NCBI GenBank assembly: GCA_018604165.1
Contig: CP075895.1
Span: forward strand, 2,475,001 to 2,539,000
DNA length: 64,000 nucleotides
Origin: Chitinophagaceae bacterium LGM1
Lineage (GTDB): Bacteria > Bacteroidota > Bacteroidia > Chitinophagales > Chitinophagaceae
Reading direction: 5' to 3'
In this document: positions 17,050 through 26,100 of the stretch, one piece after another
How positions within the stretch are numbered: position 1 is the stretch's first letter
How the letters are laid out: every line of letters starts with the position of its first letter
The notes under the pieces: model-generated
Database searches by the model: none
Told to the model about the DNA's origin: nothing
Seen by the model: the letters and a program-made list of their open reading frames with translations, nothing else
Made by a program: the position numbers and the translations under genes

Positions 17050-18723
17050 ATGAAAAAAAATAAGCAGAGCAGGATATTGTTGCACCTGAACATTATCGCC
17101 GTATTAGTCTGCCTTTCGTTTTTGGTGTACATAGCTGCCTATATCGGCAAAGCTACACATGCATCATATTTTGCCATAGCGGCTGTGGCATTTATCAGCA
17201 ATCTGTACTTGCTGCACAGAAAAAAAGTACATACCGTTGCCGTAATGAGTGTGGTGTATTCGGATATGCTGGTACTCTTGTTCGATTCCGGTTTTGTAAA
17301 CAATTACAACAACAGTGTGGTGCTGTATATCCCACTATTGCTGTTTGGTTATGTAGTTACGGGTTACGAAAACAGGTGGCAGCGTGTTTTTACCATATCG
17401 TTTACGTTTCTGTGCCTGCTGGCAGTAAACCTTACAGACCTGACACCCAAACTGGGGTTAGCTTTTCAGCAAAATGACGAGATGGCTATTGCCATGCAGA
17501 TATTCAATCTCATCATTGCCATCATCTGCACATTGCTGATAGCGCGTACCATCACCCGCAACAATTTTTATATGGAAGAGGCATTGGCAGATGCCAAAGA
17601 AACCGCCGAGCAATCGCTGAAAGAGAAAAACCGTTTTCTTTCTATCATGAGCCATGAGATACGTACCCCTGCTAATGCCATACTGGGCATGACGCACCTG
17701 CTGAAAGAAAAAGGCGTGCCGGAAAGCATCAGGCGAGATGTACAATTACTGCACTATTCATCGCAACACTTGAAATCGCTGATAGACAATGTACTCTACT
17801 ACAATAATCTGGAAATGGGTAAAGTAGATGTAGAGCTGCGCCCTTTCGACATCCGCAAATTTTGCCACAACGCCGTTGATAGCTTTGTACTGGAAGCTGC
17901 CAAGAAAAACATAGAACTGCATTTTGATTTTGACGACAGAATACCGCAATTCGTTTTGGGCGATTATGAAAAGCTGATATTGGTATTGCACAACTTGCTG
18001 AGCAATGCCATCAAGTTTACTAAAAAAGGCGAGGTGTTTTTGTGGGTGAAGATGAGCCATATTGATGACAAGAACTGCTATGTACTGTTTAAAATTGCAG
18101 ATACGGGTGTGGGGATTAATGATGAAAAAATGGCTGATATATTCAGCGTCTTCAGCCAGTTGGATAGTAAGATAACACGTAGCCACGATGGTATGGGGCT
18201 AGGCTTGTCTATATCGCAAAAACTGCTGCAACTGATGCATAGCTCCCTGCACGTCAGTTCTGAAGAAGGGGTGGGTACTACCTTTTCTTTCGAGGCTACA
18301 TTGGGGCTTACGAATGAAGTGAAAGACGATGAGCAACGCTTTATAGAAACGCACGACCTGAGCACGGTAAAAGTGCTGCTGGTAGAAGACAATAAACTGA
18401 ATATACTGGTAGCGAAAAAAATACTGGACAGTATGAATGCCAGCGTGTCTGTTGTTAAAAATGGGCTGGAAGCTGTGAAAGAACTAACTAACAATGCGTA
18501 CGATGTTGTATTGATGGATCTGCACATGCCCGTGATGGATGGCTTTGAAGCTACCAGGGAGATACGCAAGAAAGACAATCGTACCCCCATCATCGCCTTT
18601 ACCGCAGATGCATATGAAGAAGCAAGACTGAAAGCCAAAGAAGCAGGCATGAGTGATTTTATTACCAAACCATTCGACCCAGTGTTGCTATACCATAAAA
18701 TAATAACCAACCTTGCACCGTAA
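17050..18723 (+). CDS. Hybrid sensor histidine kinase with C-terminal receiver domain
   Basis: A 557-residue inner-membrane sensor. Five or six membrane segments occupy about 9-165 with no obvious extracytoplasmic sensor domain. A short coiled linker leads to HisKA with the phosphorylated His202 (SIMSHEIRTP), then the ATPase domain (N-box around 313-325, DTGVGI at 351-356, GMGLGLSI at 381-388). A receiver domain (about 440-555) has the acidic pair in VEDN, phosphoacceptor Asp490 (VLMDLHMP) and Lys540 (TKPF). No output domain is fused and no partner lies next to it, so phosphate probably moves to a distant histidine phosphotransfer protein. It has its own consensus promoter. Confidence 0.92.
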   Translation: MKKNKQSRILLHLNIIAVLVCLSFLVYIAAYIGKATHASYFAIAAVAFISNLYLLHRKKVHTVAVMSVVYSDMLVLLFDSGFVNNYNNSVVLYIPLLLFGYVVTGYENRWQRVFTISFTFLCLLAVNLTDLTPKLGLAFQQNDEMAIAMQIFNLIIAIICTLLIARTITRNNFYMEEALADAKETAEQSLKEKNRFLSIMSHEIRTPANAILGMTHLLKEKGVPESIRRDVQLLHYSSQHLKSLIDNVLYYNNLEMGKVDVELRPFDIRKFCHNAVDSFVLEAAKKNIELHFDFDDRIPQFVLGDYEKLILVLHNLLSNAIKFTKKGEVFLWVKMSHIDDKNCYVLFKIADTGVGINDEKMADIFSVFSQLDSKITRSHDGMGLGLSISQKLLQLMHSSLHVSSEEGVGTTFSFEATLGLTNEVKDDEQRFIETHDLSTVKVLLVEDNKLNILVAKKILDSMNASVSVVKNGLEAVKELTNNAYDVVLMDLHMPVMDGFEATREIRKKDNRTPIIAFTADAYEEARLKAKEAGMSDFITKPFDPVLLYHKIITNLAP

Positions 18724-18765
18724 CGGTACAGGTTGGCTATGGTCAATCACCCCTGATGACGATCT

Positions 18766-19422
18766 TTATTGCTTCCTTACTTTTCCTGAACCCGATATAT
18801 CTGTATTGACGGTAGATGGATTGCCCCAATACTTTATCTGTCCAGAGCCTGATATGTGTGCATCTAATTTTTCTTCTACCGTTATTTCAATATCGCCAGA
18901 GCCCGAAACTTCGGCACGCACATATTTGCCTGTTGCTTGCCGCATGTTTATATTACCACTGCCATTTATATCTAACGATAGGTTTTGGAAATAGTTCGGA
19001 TAACTATACACATTGCCGCTACCGTTTATTTCTACTTTCAGGTTATCAGTCTTCAGGCTGTCTTTGATGTTGATGTTACCACTGCCGTTCAGTTCTATTT
19101 TGTTGAGGCTTGTGGTGTAGAGTGTTACTTTGATGTTGTTATTGCGCACGTTATAATACTTGCGTTCAAACTCAAGGTTCAGTGTGCTGCCCGATACATT
19201 GGTTTTATATACAGGTACTAAATTCTGATACCCGCTCACTACTATTTTGTTTTCTTTTGATGGTACTATTTCCAACTCCTCGCTACCGTTCAGATTCACC
19301 TGTGTGATGGTGCCGATGCTGCGTGTTTCTGATACGATGGATCCTTCTCCTTTGATGCGGTTTTTGCTGCAAGATGCGAGTGTCAGTGATGCGCCTATTG
19401 CCAAGGCTAGTATTCTTTTCAT
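18766..19422 (-). CDS. Head-GIN-domain (DUF2807) lipoprotein
   Basis: A 218-residue lipoprotein with lipobox LASC (Cys18). The rest is the DUF2807 / head-GIN type: a right-handed beta-helix-like array with repeated NGSGN / SGSG turns (ELNGSGNINI, EINGSGNVY, DINGSGNINM, EVSGSGDIEI, HISGSGQIKY). Such proteins are auto-transporter-like surface or periplasmic adhesins of unknown function. It follows the TonB receptor gene by 38 bases on the same strand and is probably in its operon, hence under the ECF-type promoter at 21884-21909. Confidence 0.85.
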   Translation of the reverse strand: MKRILALAIGASLTLASCSKNRIKGEGSIVSETRSIGTITQVNLNGSEELEIVPSKENKIVVSGYQNLVPVYKTNVSGSTLNLEFERKYYNVRNNNIKVTLYTTSLNKIELNGSGNINIKDSLKTDNLKVEINGSGNVYSYPNYFQNLSLDINGSGNINMRQATGKYVRAEVSGSGDIEITVEEKLDAHISGSGQIKYWGNPSTVNTDISGSGKVRKQ

Positions 19423-19460
19423 TGTACTATTGTTTTTATACTTATAGATTGGTTACTTGA

Positions 19461-21863
19461 TTAATGAAACTCTATACGGTAACTCAGGTTGGGGAACAAG
19501 CCAAGTTGATTAACTGTTTTTATGCCTGCTGTTTTATCATCGTAATAAGAGAAAAAGTAGTTTTTGCGGTTGGTTACATTTTGTACATCCAACTGTACTG
19601 TGTGCGTAGCACGTTTGTTATTTACTTTATAGTATACACCGCCATCTACACGAAAATAGCCTGGTACTTGTGTGGTGAAGTATTGCCCCTGCACATATTC
19701 AGCCTTGCCGCTTTGCTTCGATTTAGCAATATCTATCACTGATTCGCGAGAGCCACCATTTGACATGAGCTTGCTATTCAGCCCTATCAGCTTACGCCCG
19801 CTATGGTTTAGTTTGAATTCTTTACCGCCCACTATATTGAATGTATATCCTCTGTTAAAACGTGTATTGTACTCTTTACCCCCATAGGTTGTGTAAGAAC
19901 TTTTGAAAACAGAGCCTGTAGCCAGTATATAATAGTTATTGGCAAACGGACGTTCGAGGCTGATGTCTAAGCCGTAATTTCTGCCAGTACCCTCACTCAC
20001 CAATTGTTTAGTACCAAGTAGCGAGTACACATCCAGCGCATTGATGATGGAGAAGCCCGAATTGCTGTCTTTTTCCACAGGTATGTTATACAGATGCTGA
20101 TAATACACTTCTGCTTTCAGGCGTGTTTTGAAAGGCAATGATGTTTCGTAACCCAATACGGTATGGAAAGCGCGTTGGAGGTCGAGGTTTTTGTTGGGGT
20201 GTGTTACCGCTTGTCCCAGGTTTGCATTTTGGAATAGGTAGGTAGAGAGGTGTTCGGGTTTGCTATGCAAGCCTGCTGCCAGTGTGAATTTGTTTTTATT
20301 GGGCTGATACGTAATTGTAGCGCGTGGCTCTATGCTGTACTTGCTATTGAGTGCCAGATAAGAACCATGCACACCCGCTGTTGCAGTCAGCTTTTCAGAG
20401 AGTCTTGTTTTCCATTGCAGATAGGCTTGATAGAATTGTGTGTTCCCATCGCCATCCAGTATGTTGCGCCATGTATCATCCGAAAAGTCAAAATATTGTT
20501 GGTTCATAGTATATGCCCAATACTGCCCTATTACACCCACCCTATAAGTATGACGTGCGTTTACTTTCTGGTTGTACATGACAGATGCACGCAAGGCATT
20601 GTTTGTAATACCGCTACGTTGTATAGATACCCTTTCATAATCGTTGGCGGGATTCAACGTATCTGCATCGTTGGTTGATTTGTCTTGCGATACCGCAACA
20701 ACCGTTTTGATGTAAGCATCTTTCTTTACAAAATATTGATGCGATATACCACCTGTGTATATGTGGTTTCTGCTGTCGAATTTTATATTGAGGTTATCAT
20801 CATCCCATTTGCTGCTGTCTTTGTCTGGTGTATTGGCAGCCACATTGTAGCCCCCTAAACCCCAAAGTGTAAACGTACCCGCTTTAGCAGTTGGCAGGTT
20901 CACTTTGAATGAACCATCCTGATAGGCAGGAATTGACTCTCCTACATCAATAAAGTTTTTCAGTAGGGTGAGTGTAGAATACCGATAGTTGACAAGGTAT
21001 GAGCCTTTGCTGTTTTTACTGAATGGCCCTTCGGTTGCCAACTCTATACCCAATGTACCAATGGCAACTGTATGCTCCGCACGTTTGTTATTACCTGTAC
21101 GCAGGTTCAGGTCGAATGCACCTGAAAGGGCGTTACCTATTTCGGGTACAAATGCACCTGTGTAGAAGTCTGAATTGCCCAGTGTGTTAGCATTCAGCAT
21201 ACTGATAGCACCCCCACTTGCACCTTGCGATGTAAAGTGGTTGGGGTTGGGTATCTCTATACCTTCCATACGCCACAGCACACCTTTGGGCGAGTTGCCG
21301 CGTACTACAATGCTGTTATCCATATCGCCCGCATTGCTTACCCCGGGGAAGTTTTGCACCATACGCGCAGGGTCTGCAAACGCTGCAGCATAACGGCGTG
21401 TTTCTTCTACCGAAAATGCACGAGCACTAACGGCTGCAAATTCGTTCATGGGTTTGATGCGGTCTTTACTTGCTGCTTTTACCGTTACTTCGTCCAGCTT
21501 TTTCAGGCTCTCGTTCATAGAAATATTCAAGTCCAGTTCCTTACCGCTGATAACGGGTGTTTCGGCAACTGTATAATCTTCAAAACCTACCATTTTAAAG
21601 ATGAATGTTTGCCTGCCCAATGGCACGCCTGTTAGTGTGTATGCACCTGCATCGTCCGTTATGGCATTTATTTTAGTGTCAGATTGCAGTACCACTACCA
21701 CACCGGGCAGTGGCTGTTTTGATGCAGCGTCCGTAACAATACCATGCACTTTTTGGGTGATGGTCGTTTTCTTAGTGCTTGCGGCTGCTTCTTGCGCAGT
21801 ACCTGTGTTGCTGTTAATTAGTGCCAGTCCTGCTATCAATAGCCAGTTTCTGAAGTGTAACAT
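19461..21863 (-). CDS. TonB-dependent outer-membrane receptor with carboxypeptidase-like regulatory domain
   Basis: An 800-residue outer-membrane receptor: signal peptide (about 1-22), CarboxypepD_reg-like domain (about 38-120, VHGIVTDAASKQPLPGVVVVLQ), plug (about 145-260, with NFPGVSNAGDMDNSIVVRG and MEGIEIPNPNHF), and a barrel to the C-terminus. The plug wording resembles receptors for metal chelates or small organic ligands, but the ligand is unknown. I chose the ATG at 21863: a promoter-like ECF element lies at 21884-21909, inside the longer reading frame. The head-GIN lipoprotein gene follows 38 bases later. Confidence 0.92.
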   Translation of the reverse strand: MLHFRNWLLIAGLALINSNTGTAQEAAASTKKTTITQKVHGIVTDAASKQPLPGVVVVLQSDTKINAITDDAGAYTLTGVPLGRQTFIFKMVGFEDYTVAETPVISGKELDLNISMNESLKKLDEVTVKAASKDRIKPMNEFAAVSARAFSVEETRRYAAAFADPARMVQNFPGVSNAGDMDNSIVVRGNSPKGVLWRMEGIEIPNPNHFTSQGASGGAISMLNANTLGNSDFYTGAFVPEIGNALSGAFDLNLRTGNNKRAEHTVAIGTLGIELATEGPFSKNSKGSYLVNYRYSTLTLLKNFIDVGESIPAYQDGSFKVNLPTAKAGTFTLWGLGGYNVAANTPDKDSSKWDDDNLNIKFDSRNHIYTGGISHQYFVKKDAYIKTVVAVSQDKSTNDADTLNPANDYERVSIQRSGITNNALRASVMYNQKVNARHTYRVGVIGQYWAYTMNQQYFDFSDDTWRNILDGDGNTQFYQAYLQWKTRLSEKLTATAGVHGSYLALNSKYSIEPRATITYQPNKNKFTLAAGLHSKPEHLSTYLFQNANLGQAVTHPNKNLDLQRAFHTVLGYETSLPFKTRLKAEVYYQHLYNIPVEKDSNSGFSIINALDVYSLLGTKQLVSEGTGRNYGLDISLERPFANNYYILATGSVFKSSYTTYGGKEYNTRFNRGYTFNIVGGKEFKLNHSGRKLIGLNSKLMSNGGSRESVIDIAKSKQSGKAEYVQGQYFTTQVPGYFRVDGGVYYKVNNKRATHTVQLDVQNVTNRKNYFFSYYDDKTAGIKTVNQLGLFPNLSYRIEFH

Positions 21864-21883
21864 TTTGTTGGTTTTAGATAAAA

Positions 21884-21909
21884 GACAATGAGTGAATATT
21901 TTACCCCTA
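21884..21909 (-). promoter_or_regulatory. ECF-sigma-type promoter element, copy C (TonB receptor)
   Basis: On the minus strand TAGGGGTA (21909-21902), 14 bases, then TGTC (21887-21884). The same arrangement with the same spacing occurs before the sigma gene and before the repeat protein. The ATG at 21863 is about 20 bases past TGTC. Assignment to the local sigma factor is inference. Confidence 0.7.
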
Positions 21910-22066
21910 TGAGAGGTTGATATTTTTATTATTATATATTTTTCACGAAGTATTGTATTTCGATTGTGCTGCAAAGCAAATACAGGCAATGGTTGTACGG
22001 AATTACCCTTCGGTAAAAACAGTATATCAATCGGTCAATACACTTGTACGTGCGGTGAATGTTTTA

Positions 22067-23188
22067 TCAGAGGTGAAAGTGCATACCTGCCGCAAAACCC
22101 AGATAGATGCCGTTGAAATTGCCCCATTCATACCGGCTCCACAGATAGTTGTTGCTGATTTCATTGCCGTTGTAGTTTTCTCCCTGTACATGGTTGATGG
22201 CAGGGCCTGCAAATACTTCAATTTTGTTGCCTACACTGTATGCGGGCATTACACGTAGCGATGACTTCAGGTATATCTCGTCTGTAAAATCTGTATAACT
22301 GGTGCTGCTGCCCTCTATGTTCAGTCGAAACTTCTTAGTGATGCGCAAGTGCGCTCCAAGCCCTGCCTCTGCGGCATACAATGGTTTACGTGCATTGTTG
22401 TGGTAGCCTGCACCTACTAATCCATACATCACCCTGCCACCCGAACGGAAGGTAGCCATATTGGTAACACCATCGTAGGTAGTAACGCCTAAAGATTTTT
22501 GCCCGTTGCGTATGATGTTAATGGGTGCAATGGGATAATCGCTACTGTCTGCTATGTTGATGAAACCTGCCACCTGCACACCACGCACTTCTTCGGCAAT
22601 GTTTATAAAACCTGCTATTTGCGCATCTGCATCTTTTGCCTGATTGATGAAGCCCCCTACCTGCACACCATCTACGTTGCCTGCACTATTCATAAAGCCC
22701 GCCACCTGCAAGCCCCTGAAATCTTTTACAGCGAGGTTTATAAAACCTGCACCTTGTATACCTTCGCTTTGTTCAAATGCTATATTGGCAAAGCCTCCCA
22801 ATTGCGCACCATTGATGCTGCCTGCAATATTCATAAAGCCTGCTGCCTGCAAGCCATGTGTATAGTTGCGCACCGTATTCATAAAGCCCGCCAGTTGCGC
22901 GCCATTCATCTCGTTGCGCACATGGTTGGAGAAACCCGCGAGCATTATTCCATCCGCATTATTGAATACATAACTGCTGAATCCTGAAGCGCAAAAAGAT
23001 GTTTCGTTATAAGACATACCACCAATAACATGCAGTGAAAAGCCATTGGTATATTCTTTAGCAAAAACGCCATTGGTACTAAGTGGATAAACAAACCCTA
23101 TATGCGCTGCCGAAAATTTACGTGGCTGCGCATAGGTTGTGGTAGTAAAAAGCAAGGCTGCTAATAATCCTGCTAATTTCGTTGTCAT
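22067..23188 (-). CDS. Secreted/outer-membrane protein with 16-residue GxQxxGxxN repeats
   Basis: A 373-residue protein with a signal peptide (about 1-20, TTTTYAQ). From about 75 to 215 it carries about nine repeats of 15-16 residues with the pattern [VIM]-x-G-x-Q-[LVI]-[AG]-G-F-x-N (for example MNGAQLAGFMNTVRNY, VRGVQVAGFINIADSS). The C-terminal 150 residues look like outer-membrane beta strands ending in an aromatic-rich stretch. It is a smaller paralog of the STN-repeat protein just upstream. I recall similar surface repeats named after Leptospira LA_2272, but cannot check this. The ATG at 23188 is set by the ECF element at 23214-23239. Function unknown. Confidence 0.75.
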   Translation of the reverse strand: MTTKLAGLLAALLFTTTTYAQPRKFSAAHIGFVYPLSTNGVFAKEYTNGFSLHVIGGMSYNETSFCASGFSSYVFNNADGIMLAGFSNHVRNEMNGAQLAGFMNTVRNYTHGLQAAGFMNIAGSINGAQLGGFANIAFEQSEGIQGAGFINLAVKDFRGLQVAGFMNSAGNVDGVQVGGFINQAKDADAQIAGFINIAEEVRGVQVAGFINIADSSDYPIAPINIIRNGQKSLGVTTYDGVTNMATFRSGGRVMYGLVGAGYHNNARKPLYAAEAGLGAHLRITKKFRLNIEGSSTSYTDFTDEIYLKSSLRVMPAYSVGNKIEVFAGPAINHVQGENYNGNEISNNYLWSRYEWGNFNGIYLGFAAGMHFHL

Positions 23189-23213
23189 ATACTTTCTTTC
23201 TGTTTGATAGTAT

Positions 23214-23239
23214 GACAACAAGCGGAGCATATACCCCTA
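23214..23239 (-). promoter_or_regulatory. ECF-sigma-type promoter element, copy B (repeat protein)
   Basis: On the minus strand TAGGGGTA (23239-23232), 14 bases, TGTCATAC (23217-23210). It sits between the STN-repeat gene and the repeat protein gene and gives a leader of about 18 bases. The match extends further to copy A (GTTGTCATAC) and to copy C (CTCATAGGGGTA). Confidence 0.72.
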
Positions 23240-23248
23240 TGAGATTTT

Positions 23249-25096
23249 TCAGAAAATATTGATGCCTACGCTCCAGCCTATCCAGCTTGTCCAGTCTTTG
23301 TTGTGGCGTGTACCACCAAAGCCCAGATTGGGTATGTCATTGCGATAACCTGCGGGAAATTTGGTCTGGTCTATATAACAGTAGTTATAAGACGGTGCAA
23401 TGTATGCAGAGAGGTACTTATTCAATTTGTAATTGACACCAGCCTCTAAACGGAAGAAGCCATTTGTATATTCAAAATCGCCGAGGTAGAGTTGATTAAC
23501 CGTCAATTCAGGATTGATGGAAAAATGCTTACTGATATTGAACTGTCTGCCTATACCATAACCGCCTGTTAATGCCATTTGGTTACCTGCATTTACCCCA
23601 AAAGAAAGAATGGTGTACATATTGCGGTTGCCCAGCTTACCTGCTACATGGATATTGGTTACCTCGTTGGACGATATCACTACTTTATGATACCCTTTTG
23701 CAATAAAGTTTACGAAGCCTATACTCACACCAGATGAGGTATCCGCAATATTTATTAAACCCACCTGCACACCTTTTACATGCTTGGCATAATTGAAAAA
23801 GCCCGATACCTGTGTGCCTTCCATCTCTGTATGGGCTACGTTTACAAAGCCCGCTATTTGTGTACCCTCTACCGTATCGTGCGCGTAGTTGGCTGCGCCA
23901 GATACTTGTACCCCCTCTATCTTCTCTACCGCAACATTCACAAAGCTCGCTATCTGTGCGCCATTAACGGTACTGTCTGCATAGTTCACAGCACCACTTA
24001 TCTGTGTGCCATTCACATTGCCTTTCGTCAGGTTCACAAAGCCCGCTATCTGCGCACCCTCAATGTTGCCCCATACATGGTTGTATGCACCGCCTATCTG
24101 CATTCCTTTCAGCTCTGCATTTACCAGATTGGCAAAGCCTGCAAACTGCCATCCTTCCGATGCGTGCATCACATGGTTGTACACACCTGCTATTTGCAAA
24201 CCACTTACCCTGCCGCCAGCCATGTTGAAAATACCTGCCAGTTGCGCACCACGCACATCTGTTTTGTTGATGTTGAATACACCTGCCATTTCAAAACCAT
24301 TGACACCCCCGGCATATCCACCTAATAAGTTGAAAGAAAATTTATTGACCGCCTGCCCGCTCATACGCCCGTGTGTACCCAAGCCCGGTATCAATGATGT
24401 TTGGTATGGTTTGTCGGCAAAGAATTTACCGAGATTTACACCCTGCATACGTTGTTTGGAAGAAAGAAATAAACGACTGAGCCAATTGCCCTCTACACCT
24501 GTTTTCTTTGTTACCACAAAAGAGTCCAGTTCAAAATTCTTGGGCGTGATGCCAAGTTTCACTTCCTGTTTTGTGGATGCATGTACTACAATTGCCGTAT
24601 CTATATACCAGGATTTGCTGACGGATATAACCGCAGGTTTGTTTCTATCTCTCAGCCGCAAGCGGAAGTAACCCAACTCGTTGGTGAGTGTACTGACAAA
24701 TTGTGTTTTCTCGTACACGCTGGCATGGGGTATGCTTTCGCCTGTTACCACATCTTTTACATACCCTGTAGCATACCAATACATAGCCGCCGATGGCTGT
24801 ATGATGATGTGCGTAGCTGTTTCAGTGTATTCAAAATTTTTATCGAACAGCATACCCAATACCTGCCGTACAGTTTTGTTGTTGGCAGATACCGACACGA
24901 GGCTATCATCCTGTATCAGCTCGCTATTGTAAGAAAAATAAAAGCCCCCTTGCTTGCTAATGGTTTTCAACACTTCGCCCACGGGTTTACGTTTGGCATC
25001 TATATTGATGTTCTTATTTAAATACTGCTGCGCCGTTGCAATAAACGGCGAAACAATACAGAGTATGATGCATATTAGTTTGTACAGATAGTTCAT
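23249..25096 (-). CDS. STN-domain surface protein with carboxypeptidase-like domain, 16-residue repeats and C-terminal barrel-like region
   Basis: A 615-residue envelope protein with an unusual order of parts: signal peptide (1-22), STN domain (about 28-102, NINIDAKRKPVGEVLKTISK), CarboxypepD_reg-like domain (about 106-185), then about thirteen 16-residue repeats (about 265-470; IEGAQIAGFVNLTKGN is typical), and a C-terminal barrel-like part. The STN domain is normally the signalling head of TonB-dependent transducers that talk to FecR, yet no TonB plug or receptor barrel is present. The gene follows sigma and FecR (19 bases after FecR), so it is the likely outer-membrane partner of that pair. 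Ligand unknown. Confidence 0.82.
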   Translation of the reverse strand: MNYLYKLICIILCIVSPFIATAQQYLNKNINIDAKRKPVGEVLKTISKQGGFYFSYNSELIQDDSLVSVSANNKTVRQVLGMLFDKNFEYTETATHIIIQPSAAMYWYATGYVKDVVTGESIPHASVYEKTQFVSTLTNELGYFRLRLRDRNKPAVISVSKSWYIDTAIVVHASTKQEVKLGITPKNFELDSFVVTKKTGVEGNWLSRLFLSSKQRMQGVNLGKFFADKPYQTSLIPGLGTHGRMSGQAVNKFSFNLLGGYAGGVNGFEMAGVFNINKTDVRGAQLAGIFNMAGGRVSGLQIAGVYNHVMHASEGWQFAGFANLVNAELKGMQIGGAYNHVWGNIEGAQIAGFVNLTKGNVNGTQISGAVNYADSTVNGAQIASFVNVAVEKIEGVQVSGAANYAHDTVEGTQIAGFVNVAHTEMEGTQVSGFFNYAKHVKGVQVGLINIADTSSGVSIGFVNFIAKGYHKVVISSNEVTNIHVAGKLGNRNMYTILSFGVNAGNQMALTGGYGIGRQFNISKHFSINPELTVNQLYLGDFEYTNGFFRLEAGVNYKLNKYLSAYIAPSYNYCYIDQTKFPAGYRNDIPNLGFGGTRHNKDWTSWIGWSVGINIF

Positions 25097-25115
25097 GCAG
25101 GGGTAGATGCTTTGC

Positions 25116-26090
25116 TTATTCTAATACTATTTGTCCGTCTTTTCTTACTACTGTAATATTAAAAGTACCACCCAACACATCCAGTATATCATCCAGCGAT
25201 TGATTGTTGAATGTTGTCGTTATTCGCAAGTTGTTCAGTGTGGCATTAGCTATTACTATGTTGGCATTGTATGCCTCGTTCAGCACAGGTACAAGGCGGC
25301 TGAGTGGTGTGTTATTGCAAACAAAGGCTTTGGTACGGTAGTAGTTGTGCAATTCATCTTCCGTCTTTTCTTTGATGGGCAGCTCGGTATCTTTTTTTAC
25401 AGTAGCTCTTTCTTTCGGATTCAGTACTACGCCTTTCAGTTTTTTGCTCACCTGCACCACACCTGTTTCTACCACTACTTCTGTTTGGCTGCTGTTTGTT
25501 TTTACGTTGAATGATGTACCTACCACCTGCACATCTGCCTCGTTTGCATGTATGATAAAAGGCTTTTGTTTATCGGGTGCTACGTTGAAGAATGCTTCAC
25601 CGTCCAGCGTTACCTCTCTGGTATCGCCACTGAATTTTTTGGGGTACTTTATTGTCGCATGTTTGTTGAGTGTAATGGTAGAGCCGTCGGGTAGCGTTTG
25701 TGATAATACCGCATCGCCCGAAGCAAGCGTAACAGTTCCTGCGTTATACAAGTATAAATAGGCCATCCAGCTACCGCCTATCAACAGTATCAGTGTTGCT
25801 GCAATGCGTAGCCAGTTGGTACGCCTGCCAAGTGGTATGGTTTTGGTAGTGGTCGTTTGTGTATCTATTCTTTGTTTAAAACGTTGCCATGCAGCATTCT
25901 CATCAACATTACTAGTTGCTTCCAATTTTTTTGATTCAGCCCATATATAGCCTAACTGCTCCAGCTGCTTTTTATTGGCATCACTGGCAGCCGCCCATTG
26001 CTCCACTTGCTCGCGCTCTTCGGGCGTAGCCTCTCCCAACAGGTATTTTACCTGTAGGTCATTATTTATATGGCTGTTGTTCTCGTTCAC
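25116..26090 (-). CDS. FecR-family anti-sigma / sigma regulator
   Basis: A 324-residue single-pass inner-membrane protein. The cytoplasmic part (1-90) binds sigma; a membrane segment lies at about 93-113; the periplasmic FecR domain (about 118-215, with DGSTITLNKHATIKYPKKF and EVTLDGEAFFNVA) is followed by the DUF4974 domain (about 245-324), which in this family has an STN-like fold and can contact an STN domain. It starts 10 bases after the sigma gene and is followed by the STN-repeat protein gene, so the three form one signalling unit: outer-membrane STN protein to FecR to sigma. Confidence 0.93.
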   Translation of the reverse strand: MNENNSHINNDLQVKYLLGEATPEEREQVEQWAAASDANKKQLEQLGYIWAESKKLEATSNVDENAAWQRFKQRIDTQTTTTKTIPLGRRTNWLRIAATLILLIGGSWMAYLYLYNAGTVTLASGDAVLSQTLPDGSTITLNKHATIKYPKKFSGDTREVTLDGEAFFNVAPDKQKPFIIHANEADVQVVGTSFNVKTNSSQTEVVVETGVVQVSKKLKGVVLNPKERATVKKDTELPIKEKTEDELHNYYRTKAFVCNNTPLSRLVPVLNEAYNANIVIANATLNNLRITTTFNNQSLDDILDVLGGTFNITVVRKDGQIVLE

Positions 26091-26100
26091 TTTGTTTGTT

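Noticed and set aside
23780-24325. A repetitive 181-residue plus-strand frame (Tyr/Leu/Cys-rich repeats).
   Set aside because: It is the antisense image of the 16-residue repeats of the STN protein; periodicity is inherited from that gene.
22067-25096. Regular 48-bp periodicity that could be taken for a CRISPR or satellite array.
   Set aside because: The period encodes a 16-residue protein repeat with variable third positions; there are no spacers or cas genes.
25099-25106. GGGGTA on the plus strand just upstream of the STN gene as a fourth ECF promoter.
   Set aside because: It points the wrong way and lacks the TGTC box at 14 bases.
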